Assembly: GCA_004519485.1 (NCBI GenBank)
Contig: CP038134.1
Location: 868,001-932,000 of the forward strand
From: Nannochloropsis oceanica
Taxonomy: Eukaryota > Sar > Eustigmatophyceae > Eustigmatales > Monodopsidaceae
Direction of reading: 5' to 3'
Length of the DNA stretch: 64,000 nt
This document shows positions 11,946 through 22,737 of the stretch, one piece after another. The translations under genes and the position numbers were made by a program. Position 1 is the first letter of the stretch, and every line of letters begins with the position of its first letter. The notes beneath the pieces were generated by a model, which did not search any database, had not been told where the DNA came from, and was given only the letters and a program-made list of their open reading frames with translations.

Positions 11946-14071
11946 TCACCACCACCACCATTGATGCCTGGGTGGGGATCGGCAGCAGCGGAAGCGGGAC
12001 GTCGCAAAGGATAAGCAGCAGCACCTTTGGACATAGCATGAGTCTGGGCATGAGCAGCGGCCTCAGCAGCACTATCATCGGGCAACCACCACGCCCCAGT
12101 AGCAACAGCAACGCCGTGCCGGGTCACCTCAAGATGAAGGCCCGACCTATCCCTCTGCCCTCTTCTCCATCCTCCCTTCCCCCTCCGTCCAAATCGGTAG
12201 GTGGCGCCTCGATACACGGGACAGGCAGCGGTGACCCTACTCCATCAAAGCCACGCTCTTCGCACCAAGCCATGCTGGGAGGGACGGTCTCGAAGCTTAA
12301 CGCACACTTGTCGCCGACCCGGGGAATCAGCCGAGGAGACGGAGGAGGCGGAGAAGGAGGGAGGGGAAGAGCAAATGTGCAAGTCAGTAGTGATATTGCA
12401 GGTGGGGGGTTGGAAACGGGCATCCTGGGCATTGATTTGACGTCGGATGACGAGGCAGTGTACCATCAGCAAGAACAACAGCAGCAACAAAGGCAGCAGC
12501 AACGAGAGCACCAGCAGCAGCAGCCAAGGAAGGGGAGCGGCCGTGAGCTACAGCACGAGGACATGTGGGATTTCATATCACCAGATGAGGATAGCTCAGC
12601 GAGCACCCTTCAGCAAGAGCAACAACACAGCAGCGGAAACAGCAACAGGACAAGCAGCAAGAGCAAAGACAGTGGTTCCGCTGGGCGACGACGCGGCCTG
12701 GGCGACTTTCTCGTCAAGCTTGGAAGAGGTGGTAACATCGGAGGAGGAGGTGGAGGAGAAAACAAGCCCCAGAGCCTCTACCCCACTACCACTGCCGTCG
12801 CTGCCGCAGCCGCTGTTGAAGCCACGGCCAAGTCGTACACGGAGCGGAAATTCGAAGAGCTCATGGCCGCAGAAATTGTGGATCTGAACAAGCTACGAGA
12901 GCAGAGTTGGGGAGGCATTCCGGATCGGTATCGAGGGACGATCTGGCGATTGCTGTTGGGCTATTTACCTGCCAATCGCGATAGAAGGGAGGCGACGCTG
13001 AAGAGGAAACGGAGGGAGTATGCAGAGATATTGCCCTTGTATTTTAATATTGCCCCGGAGGAGAGGACGACGCAGGAACAGGAGATATTGAGGCAGATTT
13101 TGGTGGATTTGCCGAGAACACAGCCAGAAATGCCATTGTTCCACCAGGAGGAAACGCAGAGATGCATGGAGAGGGTGTTGTATGTGTGGGCGATTCGACA
13201 TCCGGCTAGCGGATATGTACAGGGGATGAATGACCTGATCACACCCTTGATCTTGGTGTTTTTGGCAGAGCAGCTGATGCATCCACCGGCCTCGTCGTCT
13301 TCCTCGTCCTCCACGCCATCGTCCCCGTCCTCCTCCTCTTCCTCCTCATTGGAGCGTGGCTCACCCGCCGCAGAATCATCCTACCTCTCCTCCTCCATCT
13401 CCACCTCCCACCACGCCCCCACTTCCTTCATCTCCCCCTCCTCCTCAACCCCACGCCGCAGCGGTCGGACCGCCAGCGGTGCTGCCGCCGCGGAAGCGCA
13501 AGCGCTGGACGTGTCAAAAGTGTCAGCTGAAATCCTAGAGCAAGTAGAAGCAGATACTTATTGGTGCATCACCAAGCTATTGGATAACATTCAGGACCAT
13601 TACATTTTCAGCCAACCGGGCTTACAACGGATGACTTTTCGATTGCAGGCGCTTGTGGAACGCCATGACCCCTCCCTGCACCGACACTTCGAGGAGGAGG
13701 GGCTGCAGTATGTGCAGTTCGCGTTCCGGTGGATGAATTGTTTGTTGATGCGCGAGTTGTCTTTGGATGCAATTATAAGAATATGGGACACGGAGTTGGC
13801 CGAAGAAACGGGGGGATTTGAGGTCTTTCATGTATACTTATGCGCTGCCTTACTGCTTCGGTTTTCCAATCACTTGAGCACGCTACCTTTTCAGGACTTG
13901 GTTTTGTTTTTGCAGGACCTGCCAACGCATGACTGGACATTGCATGAGATTGAGCCATTGTTGTCGCAGGCTCACGTGCTTCGGGCGCTTTACCCTGAGT
14001 TTGGGCAGCCGGGGGGGGCAAGGGTGTTGCCGCCTGTAGGGGGGGGAGGAAGGAGAGAACGAGGAAGGTAG
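11583..14071 (+). CDS. TBC1D22-like Rab GTPase-activating protein
   Basis: The long open frame from 11636 has no early ATG. A short first exon ATGAGTGAAAGG at 11583-11594, followed by a consensus GTAAGT donor, joins in phase to 11690 after CGAAG; this start is inferred. The N-terminal ~390 residues are Ser/Gln/Gly-rich and probably disordered. The TBC domain starts with LNKLREQSWGGIPDRYRG and includes GYLPANRDRREATLKRKRREY, ILVDLPRTQP (IxxDxxR, the arginine finger) and GYVQGMNDL (the glutamine finger), so catalysis is plausible. The GYLPANxDRR and AIRHPASGYVQG signatures are diagnostic for TBC1D22. The domain is split by a Ser-rich insert of ~80 residues (about 13280-13510) before DTYWCITKLLDNIQDHYIF. 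TBC1D22 members act at the Golgi; the Rab target here is unknown. Confidence 0.88.
11917..11945 (+). repeat. AGC trinucleotide run
   Basis: A perfect AGC run codes for polyserine in the disordered N-terminal region of the TBC1D22-like protein. Confidence 0.85.
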
Positions 14072-15041
14072 GGGAGAGGGAGGGGGGGAGGGAGGAAAGG
14101 AAAGAGAAAAAGAATATAGTGGAGTTAGATCGTAAACTGTTCGCAATAGGCAAACAAATGAAGTACCACAATCCCAAAAGTATTTGCGTGATTCGCGATG
14201 AGCACGTATGCTCCGTCGATTCCTTCCCTTTGGAGTTTGATCACACATTCTCTCATGGCCAATTTTTCTATCATTTCGTTTTTACAGCTTTATTCATATG
14301 TTACCCTTCTTGTCTTTTTTTTGGCGCCCTCAGCTGTACCGCCACATTCCTTCTGCCTTCTCCTCGGTGTCAAATAGTTGTTTGGAGGGTGTGCCAGCTC
14401 GGATGGGGCCCCAGTCACGGTTCCGGGCTGCAGGCGTCGATATTGAGAACTGGCCATAAGTGAAATCGATAGAATCGTAGAAAGTGAGGAGTGAATGGAT
14501 GGATGAGTGAGTAGAGGGTCGACGAGTGCATCATTCCAAGCTAGGCCATTGGAACATACAGGAAGAAGACTCCGTCGTCAACAAATGCTCACGAGTAAGT
14601 AAGTGACCATCATACACTGCTTATGATGAAGTGCGGCGCACATACACACGTGAATTCATACATGAAAACGCACCCAAACATCCACCCACAACCACGTACA
14701 AGAACAACGCAGCAGCCGGGGGGGTGATAAGCAATCAATCGGGTGACGACTATGAGAAGCGAGCAAACCTCCCCCCCCCCCCTCTCGATTCCTTTTTATT
14801 GTTGGGTGAATATTTTATCATTTGGTGGTTCATAATTCTCTCGTAACTCTGCTCACCCGCCCATCCGTCCAAGTATTTTGAGATCTCGCGGGAATGGAAA
14901 GAGCATTCGGTGCCAAGAAGAAGCCGTAATAGTAATACCCGAACTCAAGCTACATCTACTGACCCGACCACAGCGCCCCGACGCCATGACGAGAAAAGAG
15001 CGGTCACATGCCTAGCTCGTTCATCCTGCTGCTATCTCATC
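14072..15041. other. Intergenic region TBC1D22-like to MRM2-like
   Basis: This 970-bp spacer has a G-rich stretch just after the stop codon, an AT-rich middle section and a cytosine homopolymer at about 14768-14782. The methyltransferase frame is open back to an ATG at 14910, so an N-terminal extension of 44 residues is possible, but I preferred the ATG at 15042. Confidence 0.5.
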
Positions 15042-16691
15042 ATGCCCCTCGTCTTCCCACGCATTTCCGCAACGGCGGCTCGAACGCGTCGTCGACCTAT
15101 CCCTACAAGTGCGTTTCCTGTTATTCCTCTAGTCCGCCCTGCTGCAGCGACTGGCAGTGTCATGTGCGTACATCAATGGATACAGCGGCACATTAACGAT
15201 CCTTACGTCAAGGCATCCCGCAAGCAGGAGCTACGATCTCGTGCTGCCTTCAAGCTCAAGGTAATGGGTGTGGATGCATGTATGCAAGGGGTGGGACGGG
15301 GAAACCACAACGTGCTTGTGTGAATCAATATTTCACAAGAGCGCACGAGCAACTGTCGTGCCACACGATCGATCCACAGTTATGCATGACCTCAAGTACT
15401 CATGTCGCTCAACCACAACTCGTACATTCACACATTCCACAAGGAGATGCAAGACAAACATCGAATCCTACGCCGAGGCGACTGGTGCGTATTTTGATTT
15501 GATAGCTGTGTTACCCTTTAATTGATTCATCTAGAGTACTTAAAGCTGTGCCTGAATGCACAATTTTGTGCGCTCATTGCTAATAGTTATTTGACACTCA
15601 TCGCCTTTCCTTCCTTCCCCATTGCTACATAACAATTGCGCACCCAGTGTGATTGACTTGGGCTGCGCTCCCGGCGGGTGGAGCGAAGTGGCCGCTCAAA
15701 TTGTCCTTGTCAGAGCCACCCCTCAGGCAATTCCACCTTCCTTCACCAGCAACGGTGGTGGGTCGACAACAAAAGCAGTAGCGTGGGGAGGAGCAAAAGC
15801 GGCGCCCTTCCGCCCACCATTAGCAGCACCAGCATCGCCACCAAGAGGTCTCGTCATCGGCATCGACAAACGACCAATGCTTCCATTACCCGGCGTTTTT
15901 TTTCTACACGGGGATTTTACTGATGAAACCACACTGGCCTCGCTTCGAGTGGCTCTTAGAAATGGGGAAATGGAAGAGGAAGAAGAGGAAAAAGGAGGAG
16001 GAGGAGGAGGAGGAGGAGGAGGAGGAGGAGGAGGACGACGACGACGACAAAAACGAAGCAGTAGGGTTGTGGACGTCATCCTCTCAGATATGGCGCCTGA
16101 CTTATCTGGGGATAAGTTCCGAGATCATCGGCGAACGCTGGATTTGGGTTATGAGGTGTGATAATTGAAAAGCGGAAGGTTGGAGGGAGGCAAGGTAGCG
16201 GTGTGGAGGAGGACGGAGGGACTCCAGATGCTGGTGCGGCTGGCATGGTTGTGTAATGCTCGCGGAGCAGTCAATGAGACTCACCTCCCTCGCTCTAGTG
16301 AAATGCTGTCCACAATCAAGACACGTGCTTGACCTTGTTTCCACAAACCCCACAACCCCTACCCTCAAAATCTCTTACTCACGACTCTCTCTCTTTCAAA
16401 TCACCCTTGTAGGTGCTGGCCTTTGCTGACCGAGCCTTCCAAGAAAGAAACAGCAGCAGCTCCAGCAGTGGCGCTGAAAGCAGGAAAGGCAGCAATAAAA
16501 AGACTCTTCTCATCAAGCTGTTTAAAGGACGAGATGAGGAGGAGTTTCTATCGCACGCCCGGGCCCGTTACAACGAGGTCCGATTGCTCAAGCCCAAGGC
16601 ATCGCGAATCGAAAGTGGGGAGCAGTATATGATGGCTCGCGATTTCAAGGGTTTGTGCGGTTGTGGCAATGTGAGCGATGGAGCGGTGTAG
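15042..16691 (+). CDS. FtsJ/RrmJ-type rRNA 2'-O-methyltransferase (MRM2-like)
   Basis: Four exons (15042-15260, 15444-15484, 15648-16155, 16413-16691) with GT-AG borders and matching phase give 348 aa. The junctions restore SRAAFKLKEMQDKHRILRR and GDCVIDLGCAPGGWSE, the AdoMet-binding motif. The K-D-K-E catalytic tetrad of the family is visible: Lys in AAFKL, Asp in ILSDMAPD, Lys in LLIKLFKG and Glu in RIESGEQYM. The KPxASRxES ending resembles mitochondrial MRM2 more than nuclear/cytosolic FTSJ1, and the Arg/Ala/Pro-rich N-terminus could be an organelle presequence. MRM2 methylates the A-loop of large-subunit rRNA. A Glu/Gly/Arg run encoded by GGA repeats (~15975-16050) is inserted between the AdoMet motif and the catalytic Asp. 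Exon 2 is only 41 nt and easily missed by gene finders. Confidence 0.85.
15995..16035 (+). repeat. GGA trinucleotide run in MRM2-like gene
   Basis: An in-frame GGA run encodes polyglycine inside the methyltransferase core, probably in a surface loop. Confidence 0.85.
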
Positions 16692-17997
16692 GAGGGTAGG
16701 ACGGAATGAGGAGGGTGAAATAAGAGGAGGGAGAAAGATATTAAAAGAGGAAACACGTTCGAGGCGCACCCTAACATTGTTTTTATTGCTTGTTTGATAT
16801 TCATCATCCGCCGAGAACTGAATGTTGTGCAGACCTGCTATCACGCTACACCCTCCTGAAAGACCATAAAAGCCCGCGGGCCCATCTGGAGGGCAGTGTG
16901 GGGGGATGCGGGGTTGCTCTTGCCTTTGCCCAGTGCGCCTTCTTATGGATAATATTGAGACATGATTTAGATTTGACAGAGCAGGTCCAAAGAATAAGTA
17001 GGCAAAGGAAAACATTCGGTACGCCCCCTTCATCGCCTCTATCTGGTCCAAGGCAAGGCAAACGAGCGATCCTTGATCTGGCTCCTCCCTCATGACGACT
17101 CCTGCTCCGCGGGTTGTCATCGCACGGTCTGGGTATCCAATTCCACCAACATCAATCCCCGCCCTGAATATCGCACATATGATAACTAAAACAGTACGGT
17201 CAACTCAGCAAAAAGTAGCATTAGCATTTACGAGGGTGTCCTTTTGGCAAAGTGATTTCTTGTGGTCTTGAGATCACGGAGATCATCGCCGAGTACTGGA
17301 TCGATGATCGTGAATTGTCCTTAAGAAAAGCTCTGTTGGCCTGGACGTTGTTGTTGTTGCTATCAAACATGGCAAAGCTCATTCTTCATCAAAATAGGCT
17401 ATTTCTGCATACAAGCTATCTATATCATCAGCTGTTACTGGTTGGGTGACCGTGCGGCATAGGCGTTGGGCCTTCACAGACTCCGGCACTAAGCATCATT
17501 CATGGCGCGGCGAACACCAGGCGACCGCCTCGTCACGACGAGATGACGTGAACATACTCGAGACTGGCGGGGGGTCCTGGGGCCAAGGGGCAGCAGCACC
17601 GTGGCAAAAGCCAGCACTTTTTCACGGCACGTCATGGAATGTGATTGGTTGTGACTGTCACACTTGTTGTCATTGTGCCGTTGGTCTTGGTCCATGGTTT
17701 CTGGGAAACTCACAACCTCGTTGCTTGGGCCGGCTGAGCATTTCCTCTTTTTGCCTTGTCTCCATGTCGTCACTGACCGGGACATGATGGGGACTGCGCA
17801 GCTGCATTTATTGGCAACCATGCTGTCTCTGGTGAAGCATTGCCAAGGCAAGGAAGACGTGTACAGCTGCAGTAATTGCATTATGTGTGTCTGTGGAGGT
17901 GTCGTGTACGCTTCAGTTACTAAGCTCATGGTTGGCCCACACAATTCCCTCTCTTTTCTCACAAGCACAGCCAGCTATCAACACCCCAACCAAAAAG
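16692..17997. other. Long intergenic region with an imperfect inverted repeat
   Basis: No recognisable coding sequence is seen in these 1.3 kb. An imperfect inverted repeat at 17274-17313 has an arm of 12 bases pairing with TCAC-GATCATCG (three-base bulge) across a 13-base loop. No known RNA family is evident. Confidence 0.4.
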
Positions 17998-18189
17998 ATG
18001 ACCTCAAGCGCCCTCGCCTTGACAGTAACTCCAGAGATTGCCGTGACCATGGTGTGCGTAGCGATGGTCCTGACGTTCTACCCGCCTTCTCGTAAGGTCA
18101 TCTCCGCAGCTGGCTTCATCGTCAAGGGTATGTTGGAATGCGCAGATGAGTACAACTCGGTGTACATTGATGATGAGGACCACCACTAA
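17998..18189 (+). CDS. Possible small membrane protein, 63 aa
   Basis: An ATG at 17998 opens a 63-codon frame ending with TAA. It has a hydrophobic stretch (ALTVTPEIAVTMVCVAMVLTF), then a PPSRKV turn, a second moderately hydrophobic stretch and an acidic tail (YIDDEDHH). The preceding sequence is pyrimidine-rich and ends in CACAAG, so this could instead be the last exon of a longer gene. I do not recognise a family. Support comes only from the composition of the frame and the well-formed hydrophobic helix. Confidence 0.35.
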   Translation: MTSSALALTVTPEIAVTMVCVAMVLTFYPPSRKVISAAGFIVKGMLECADEYNSVYIDDEDHH

Positions 18190-19947
18190 TGGGAGAAAGG
18201 AAGAGAGAGATGGATCGATCTATGGATAGACAGCGGGAATCAGTGAGCCTAGTTTGATGCATTTACGGGTCTCTTGTGGTTGATTCGAAAGGGGTGGGGG
18301 CTTGATGGAGGGGTGATGCGTCTGTTAGTTGAAAATTGTAATTCGCATTCTAAGCAAGTGTGGCCGATACGACGAATTTGCATCAATAACAACAAGATCT
18401 GCAACAAAGCGAAGCACTAGGAAGCAATTACTCAACAGTGCGGAATTGTGTGTGTAGAGGGAGGTAGGGAGGGAAGGAGGGAGAGATGGAGGGCGGGCCG
18501 GGACATATATACATAGGAGGGGGTCAGGAAGAAAAGGGACATCAGAAGATCACCAGGTGAAGATCTCAATATGATATAAGAGAAACGGAGAGCAGGAGAG
18601 AGTGGAATGAAGGAGGGGCGGCGGCCGTAGAAGGTCCACTAGCAGCCGGGGATTGTGTCATTTTCCCTCTCTGTGTGTGCGAGTACTGGAGGTTCCAAGG
18701 TGTTTCGAATATTGAGGGAAGTTGGAAAGACAGAGTGGTGTATTAGAACCCCTTTTTTTGACTGTAGGTAGGAACTGTAAGTGTGAGGAAGGGAAGGAAG
18801 AAGCGAAGGAGCGGAGGGAGGCAGGGGATCGTTTCCTGACCTCCCTTAAGGTTGCTTGTTTTGATTTTTTTGGGAAGAGGGATGGATTCAGGCGCCCCTG
18901 TTTGCCCTGTGCCCCGCCTCTTGTCCATTCGAGACTAGACTAGCCAGTCATTGGACGAGCGGGATTTTTGACAACATACGTGGAGGGGAACGGAAAATGG
19001 AAAGAAGGCTCTTTCGGCAGCAGCACCAGTAGAAGGAAAAGGAGAATCGGCAGTGCAATCATTCGTTATCCTTACCTGGTTTATCCCTGAATTTTTCACT
19101 GAAGCCGAACAGCGAGAGGAAAATTTGAGCGAGAGGTAACGTCTTTGAAGAGATGGAAGAGCGAGAAGAGGATACGCAGCAATCTAAGTATTGACATAGA
19201 TGATAATTAAAGAAGAGATACGGAGACGATGATAGCTTTTATTCGAGGGGGATGGTGGACGGAAGATCCTCCTTGCCTGAAAGATAGAAACGAAGGGAGG
19301 TGAGCCTGGTGGGTAAGGAAGTGGTTCAGGCACGAAAATTAAACAATCAGCCGAACGAGACTTAGTATCTCATGCTTCGTTCGCATTGAGCAGTGAGTGT
19401 AGCGGCTATCCCTCTCCTCTCGCTCCTGTTCCTCGATTTTGCTTGGGTTTTTTTATGTCAGTGCTTTTTGGAGCTCCTTTGACTAATCTTCCCCACCCCC
19501 CTTCCCACCCCACTCTTTCCTCTCCGCTCTCCGTGCAGCTGCAGCAGCCGCCGACGCCATCACTACCACCACCACCGCCACCATTCCCGTCGATAATATT
19601 ATCTCATGTATGCTTCTTGTCGCCCGTGTCTCCTCTTGATTATCCGTTGATTCTCCTCTCTTATCGTGATGCATTGGAGACACGCACGCATCTTCCCTTC
19701 TTCCATTCTTTGTCCCCCTTCCCTCTAAGACGCACCACAAGTAAGTAGCACAAAGCTGATGGAAGACACTCTCCTTTATTTAACTTTTCCACTTCTTTTC
19801 CTTATGACAGCATCCTGACCTTGCATCTGACTCCTCTAAAAAATATACACCTCCCTTATTGTCGTCTCCATTCCTTTTCTCCCGTTTTCTATCATACACA
19901 AACAAAATTCCGTAAATAACCGCTGATGCTTCTCTCTAGTTCTGGCA
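18190..19947. other. Long intergenic region
   Basis: About 1.75 kb without a recognisable gene. It includes purine-rich GAGGGAGGGA tracts (18450-18500), polyT/AT-rich patches and, near 19490-19560, pyrimidine-rich sequence. The part next to 19948 is the 3' flank of the minus-strand LC8 gene. Confidence 0.4.
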
Positions 19948-20217
19948 TTAACCCGATTTGAATAAAAGAATAGCCACCTGCCCCAAGTAAAAATAAATGA
20001 AGTGCTTTGTTTCATGCGTGACGTAAGAACCAAAGTTCCTCCCAACAATGCAATGCCAAGTCGGGTTGTACTTCTTATCAAACTCCTTCTTCACGTAAGC
20101 TGCAATGTCTTTCTCGATATTGAATTGGTCCAGTGCCTGCGACGCGCAGTCGACAGCGTCTTGCTGCATGTCCTCCGACATGTCCGCGTTTTTGATGACA
20201 GCCTTGCGTTCCGCCAT
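19948..20217 (-). CDS. DYNLL: Dynein light chain LC8 (DYNLL)
   Basis: An intact 89-aa single-exon frame with ATG at 20217 has the usual LC8 length. Family motifs are all present: [45 protein letters not shown] and [31 protein letters not shown]8 is a dimeric hub that binds short linear motifs in dynein intermediate chains and many other partners. The organism type inferred here is not known for motile flagella, so non-axonemal roles (cytoplasmic dynein, hub functions) are likely. Confidence 0.97.
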   Translation of the reverse strand: MAERKAVIKNADMSEDMQQDAVDCASQALDQFNIEKDIAAYVKKEFDKKYNPTWHCIVGRNFGSYVTHETKHFIYFYLGQVAILLFKSG

Positions 20218-21011
20218 TTTTTGGGGTATGTGATTAGTGGTAGAGAAGGGCCGGGGGACAGGCTCGGGAGGAGCTGGAGGGCGGGGACGATGGGAGATGC
20301 GAGTAGAGAGGCTTGGCTACAAGCGCAGGAAGAGCGCGTGGCCTCTGGTGCTGTGCGTGGGTGGGAAGTTAGGGCATACGATAAGCAAAATTTAAGGAGC
20401 AAATAGAAGGCTTGAGAGATGCTTGGGCCAAACAGCCACAGCTCCACCGCCGCCGCGCGGATATAGTCCAACGGTTTATTCTTGTCGTGATGGTGGTGGC
20501 GGTGGCTGTGTGCGCGGGCTGCAGTGTGCTGTGGAAGGGCATCGGACTTGGGAAGACGACATCGAAAAGTTGTCAAATAATTTAGCGATGACCACGGGGG
20601 GGCGCAGAGTCCACGTTACACAACCAGCTTGCTTTGCTGCATGATTTACACAAAGCTGTAATTGTCCTGGGTGTGGGTTGTCCCCGTGCGTGAACACTGA
20701 GAAGATAGAACAGAAAAAGTGCCCTCTCTACCGCTCATCGTCGTGTCGTCATCACAGCTTCGCTCCTGCCTTTTTTCGCGAGGACTCTCTCCTGGGCCTG
20801 TAATCTCCTCCACCCTTACAGTCTTGCCCCCCCATTTCATGCTCTCAAAACATTTCATGCTCTCAAAATATTTCAGGCGCTGCTACGTGGGTCTAGTGTT
20901 TGGACCCGCGGCAGAAATCAGAAGCAGAGCATAGCCCGGCCAAAGCAGTCTCTCACTCATTTCACCTCCTTCCTGCCCTTCACCGACCCCACACGCCACA
21001 TCATAACGACG
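20218..21011. other. Intergenic region LC8 to HSP20-like gene
   Basis: The 794 bp upstream of both LC8 (minus) and the HSP20-like locus (plus) is a divergent promoter region. It contains an 18-bp unit (CATTTCATGCTCTCAAAA) in two tandem copies plus a partial third at about 20836-20876, directly upstream of the HSP20 side. No coding exon is recognised. Confidence 0.4.
20836..20876. repeat. Two-copy 18-bp tandem repeat
   Basis: CATTTCATGCTCTCAAAA occurs twice back to back, followed by a degenerate start of a third copy (TATTTCA). It lies ~150 bp before the first candidate ATG of the HSP20-like gene. Confidence 0.8.
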
Positions 21012-21733
21012 ATGGACACCAGCAGCAGCCCACGGCTTTCCTGGAGAGATGAATATTTGTAATACGTCCACAGGCCTCTGCATTCCCAGCAACTGCCAGC
21101 AGGCGCTTCCCCCGTCATCGTGGAGTCTCTCAAGCTACGGGTCGAGGAGGAGAGGGAGTTCTATTCCGTCGTCGCTGACCTGCCGGGTGTGAAGAAGCAA
21201 GATAAGCAAGGTATATTGTGAGTATAGTTTTTTTTCTGGTGCGTACAAGACATTGATCTATCTGGTCGATGGCAACAGTCGTGGGCGGTTCTGTGTGTGC
21301 TGCTTCTTTTTCTCTGCCACACACCACGGCAGTATCCCCCCCTCACCTCGCCGATGAGCCTTTTTCGACCCGTCTACCGACCGGTGCCGTAGGTCTCTGC
21401 CTACCGGCTGTGTGATTTTGACTTCCCCCTTTTCCCATCATACCAGCCCAGCCGACAGAGCATGACGCGTGCTCCTCCCTCTCCTTGTTCCCTCACCTTA
21501 ATTATACCCCTGCCTACTTACTTCGACCTCCAACAGACGTCCACCTAGCCCTCGACGACGCCCGCACCCTTTCCATAACTGCCAAACGCCGTCCCATCCC
21601 CAGTAGCACCAGCAATAGCGACAGCGACCGCATTCATCCTATCATCCAGATCAACCGCAAATACATCCTCCCCAAATTTGCGAATCCGAAGGACATGCGC
21701 GCCGATATAATCGGAGGCGTGTTGTATATATAG
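21012..21733 (+). CDS. Small heat-shock protein (HSP20/alpha-crystallin), 5' end unresolved or pseudogene
   Basis: One exon ending at 21210 encodes VIVESLKLRVEEEREFYSVVADLPGVKKQDK, the beginning of an alpha-crystallin domain. A GTATAT donor and CAACAG acceptor join it in phase to 21537-21733, giving DVHLALDDARTLSITAKRR, later YILPKFANPKDMRADIIGGVLYI, which matches the LPxxxxxxxIxAxxxxGVLxI end of HSP20 proteins. HSP20 oligomers hold unfolding clients. An in-frame ATG exists at 21012, but a TAA at 21060-21062 separates it from the domain, so either an intron with unusual borders lies here or the gene is damaged. The frame stops directly after GVLYI, without the usual VPK tail or C-terminal I-x-I motif. 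Confidence 0.6.
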
Positions 21734-22411
21734 GTGTTTAAATTGGGCGAGTGGCTTTCTCCTGTGAAGCGGCGGAGGATGGGTTGAGAAGATGAGCAAG
21801 GAGAAAGGAGGGAGGTGGGTAGGGCAAAGTGTGCGAGAGGATTTACATTCCGTAGGAGTAAGGCGACAGAAAGAGCAGGAAATAAGGCTTGTAGATGTCC
21901 ATGTTTGTGTTTTTTGGCTGGTGGATCCTTGTTGGGAATTTAACGCGCGTTTCGCAGCAGCCGCATGACCAATAGGAGGGAAGGGTACGACAAACATTGT
22001 AGAGCAGCATCTTCTCACCCACCCTGCGGAAGGGACAGTTAAAACTGCGGGATTGTATGACTGGAATGGAGAGCATTAATCATGAAATAAAATAAAAGGA
22101 AATCTAAACGTACGGATGCGCGAGCAGGAGTGCGATGCAGGTCGGGGTGTGTGTTTTGATTCATTTTTTTGTCTGCGGAGGTGGTGCTGTGAGCAGGGAG
22201 GGGAGGTAATAAAAGCAAGTGGTGTTCATGTCATGTGATATACTATTTTTGGGAGGATCCCATAGCATATCTTATTCACAGATCTCAAGCATTGTACTTT
22301 ATTCTCGGAAATGTGCCCGTCTGTTTGTGAGTTTGTGTCTTTTGCACACGAGTAAGCCGCCCGCTAAGGCAAATTGAAGTCATCGAGGGGTGACGATCAC
22401 CTTCCCCTTTC
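21734..22411. other. Intergenic region HSP20-like to E2
   Basis: The 678-bp tandem spacer has no recognisable gene and no prominent repeat. It should contain the promoter of the downstream E2 gene. Confidence 0.4.
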
Positions 22412-22697
22412 ATGCCTACCCAGTCTCACCCAACCCATCAACCCATCATCCTTATAGACAGACTGAGCGACAGCAGGGGCATGACAAGAAGAAGAAGGGG
22501 CATTGGCTCCTCCTCATGGCGGCCAGGATATTTTTCATCTATTGCAGTCTTCTCCAACCTCTGTCTCCTCGGCTTCCTCCTCTCCACCATCCTCCCCTCC
22601 GTGGCTGCCAGGCGCAGCAGAAGCAGTAGCAGCGGTGTCAGTACCAGCCTTACCACCACCATGGCTTCACAACAGAGAAGCACTGCTTTAGAAGTAG

Positions 22698-22737
<40 letters not shown>

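Noticed and set aside
17252-17449. 65-codon plus-strand frame next to the inverted repeat
   Set aside because: No motif, no supporting splice sites and composition like flanking non-coding DNA.
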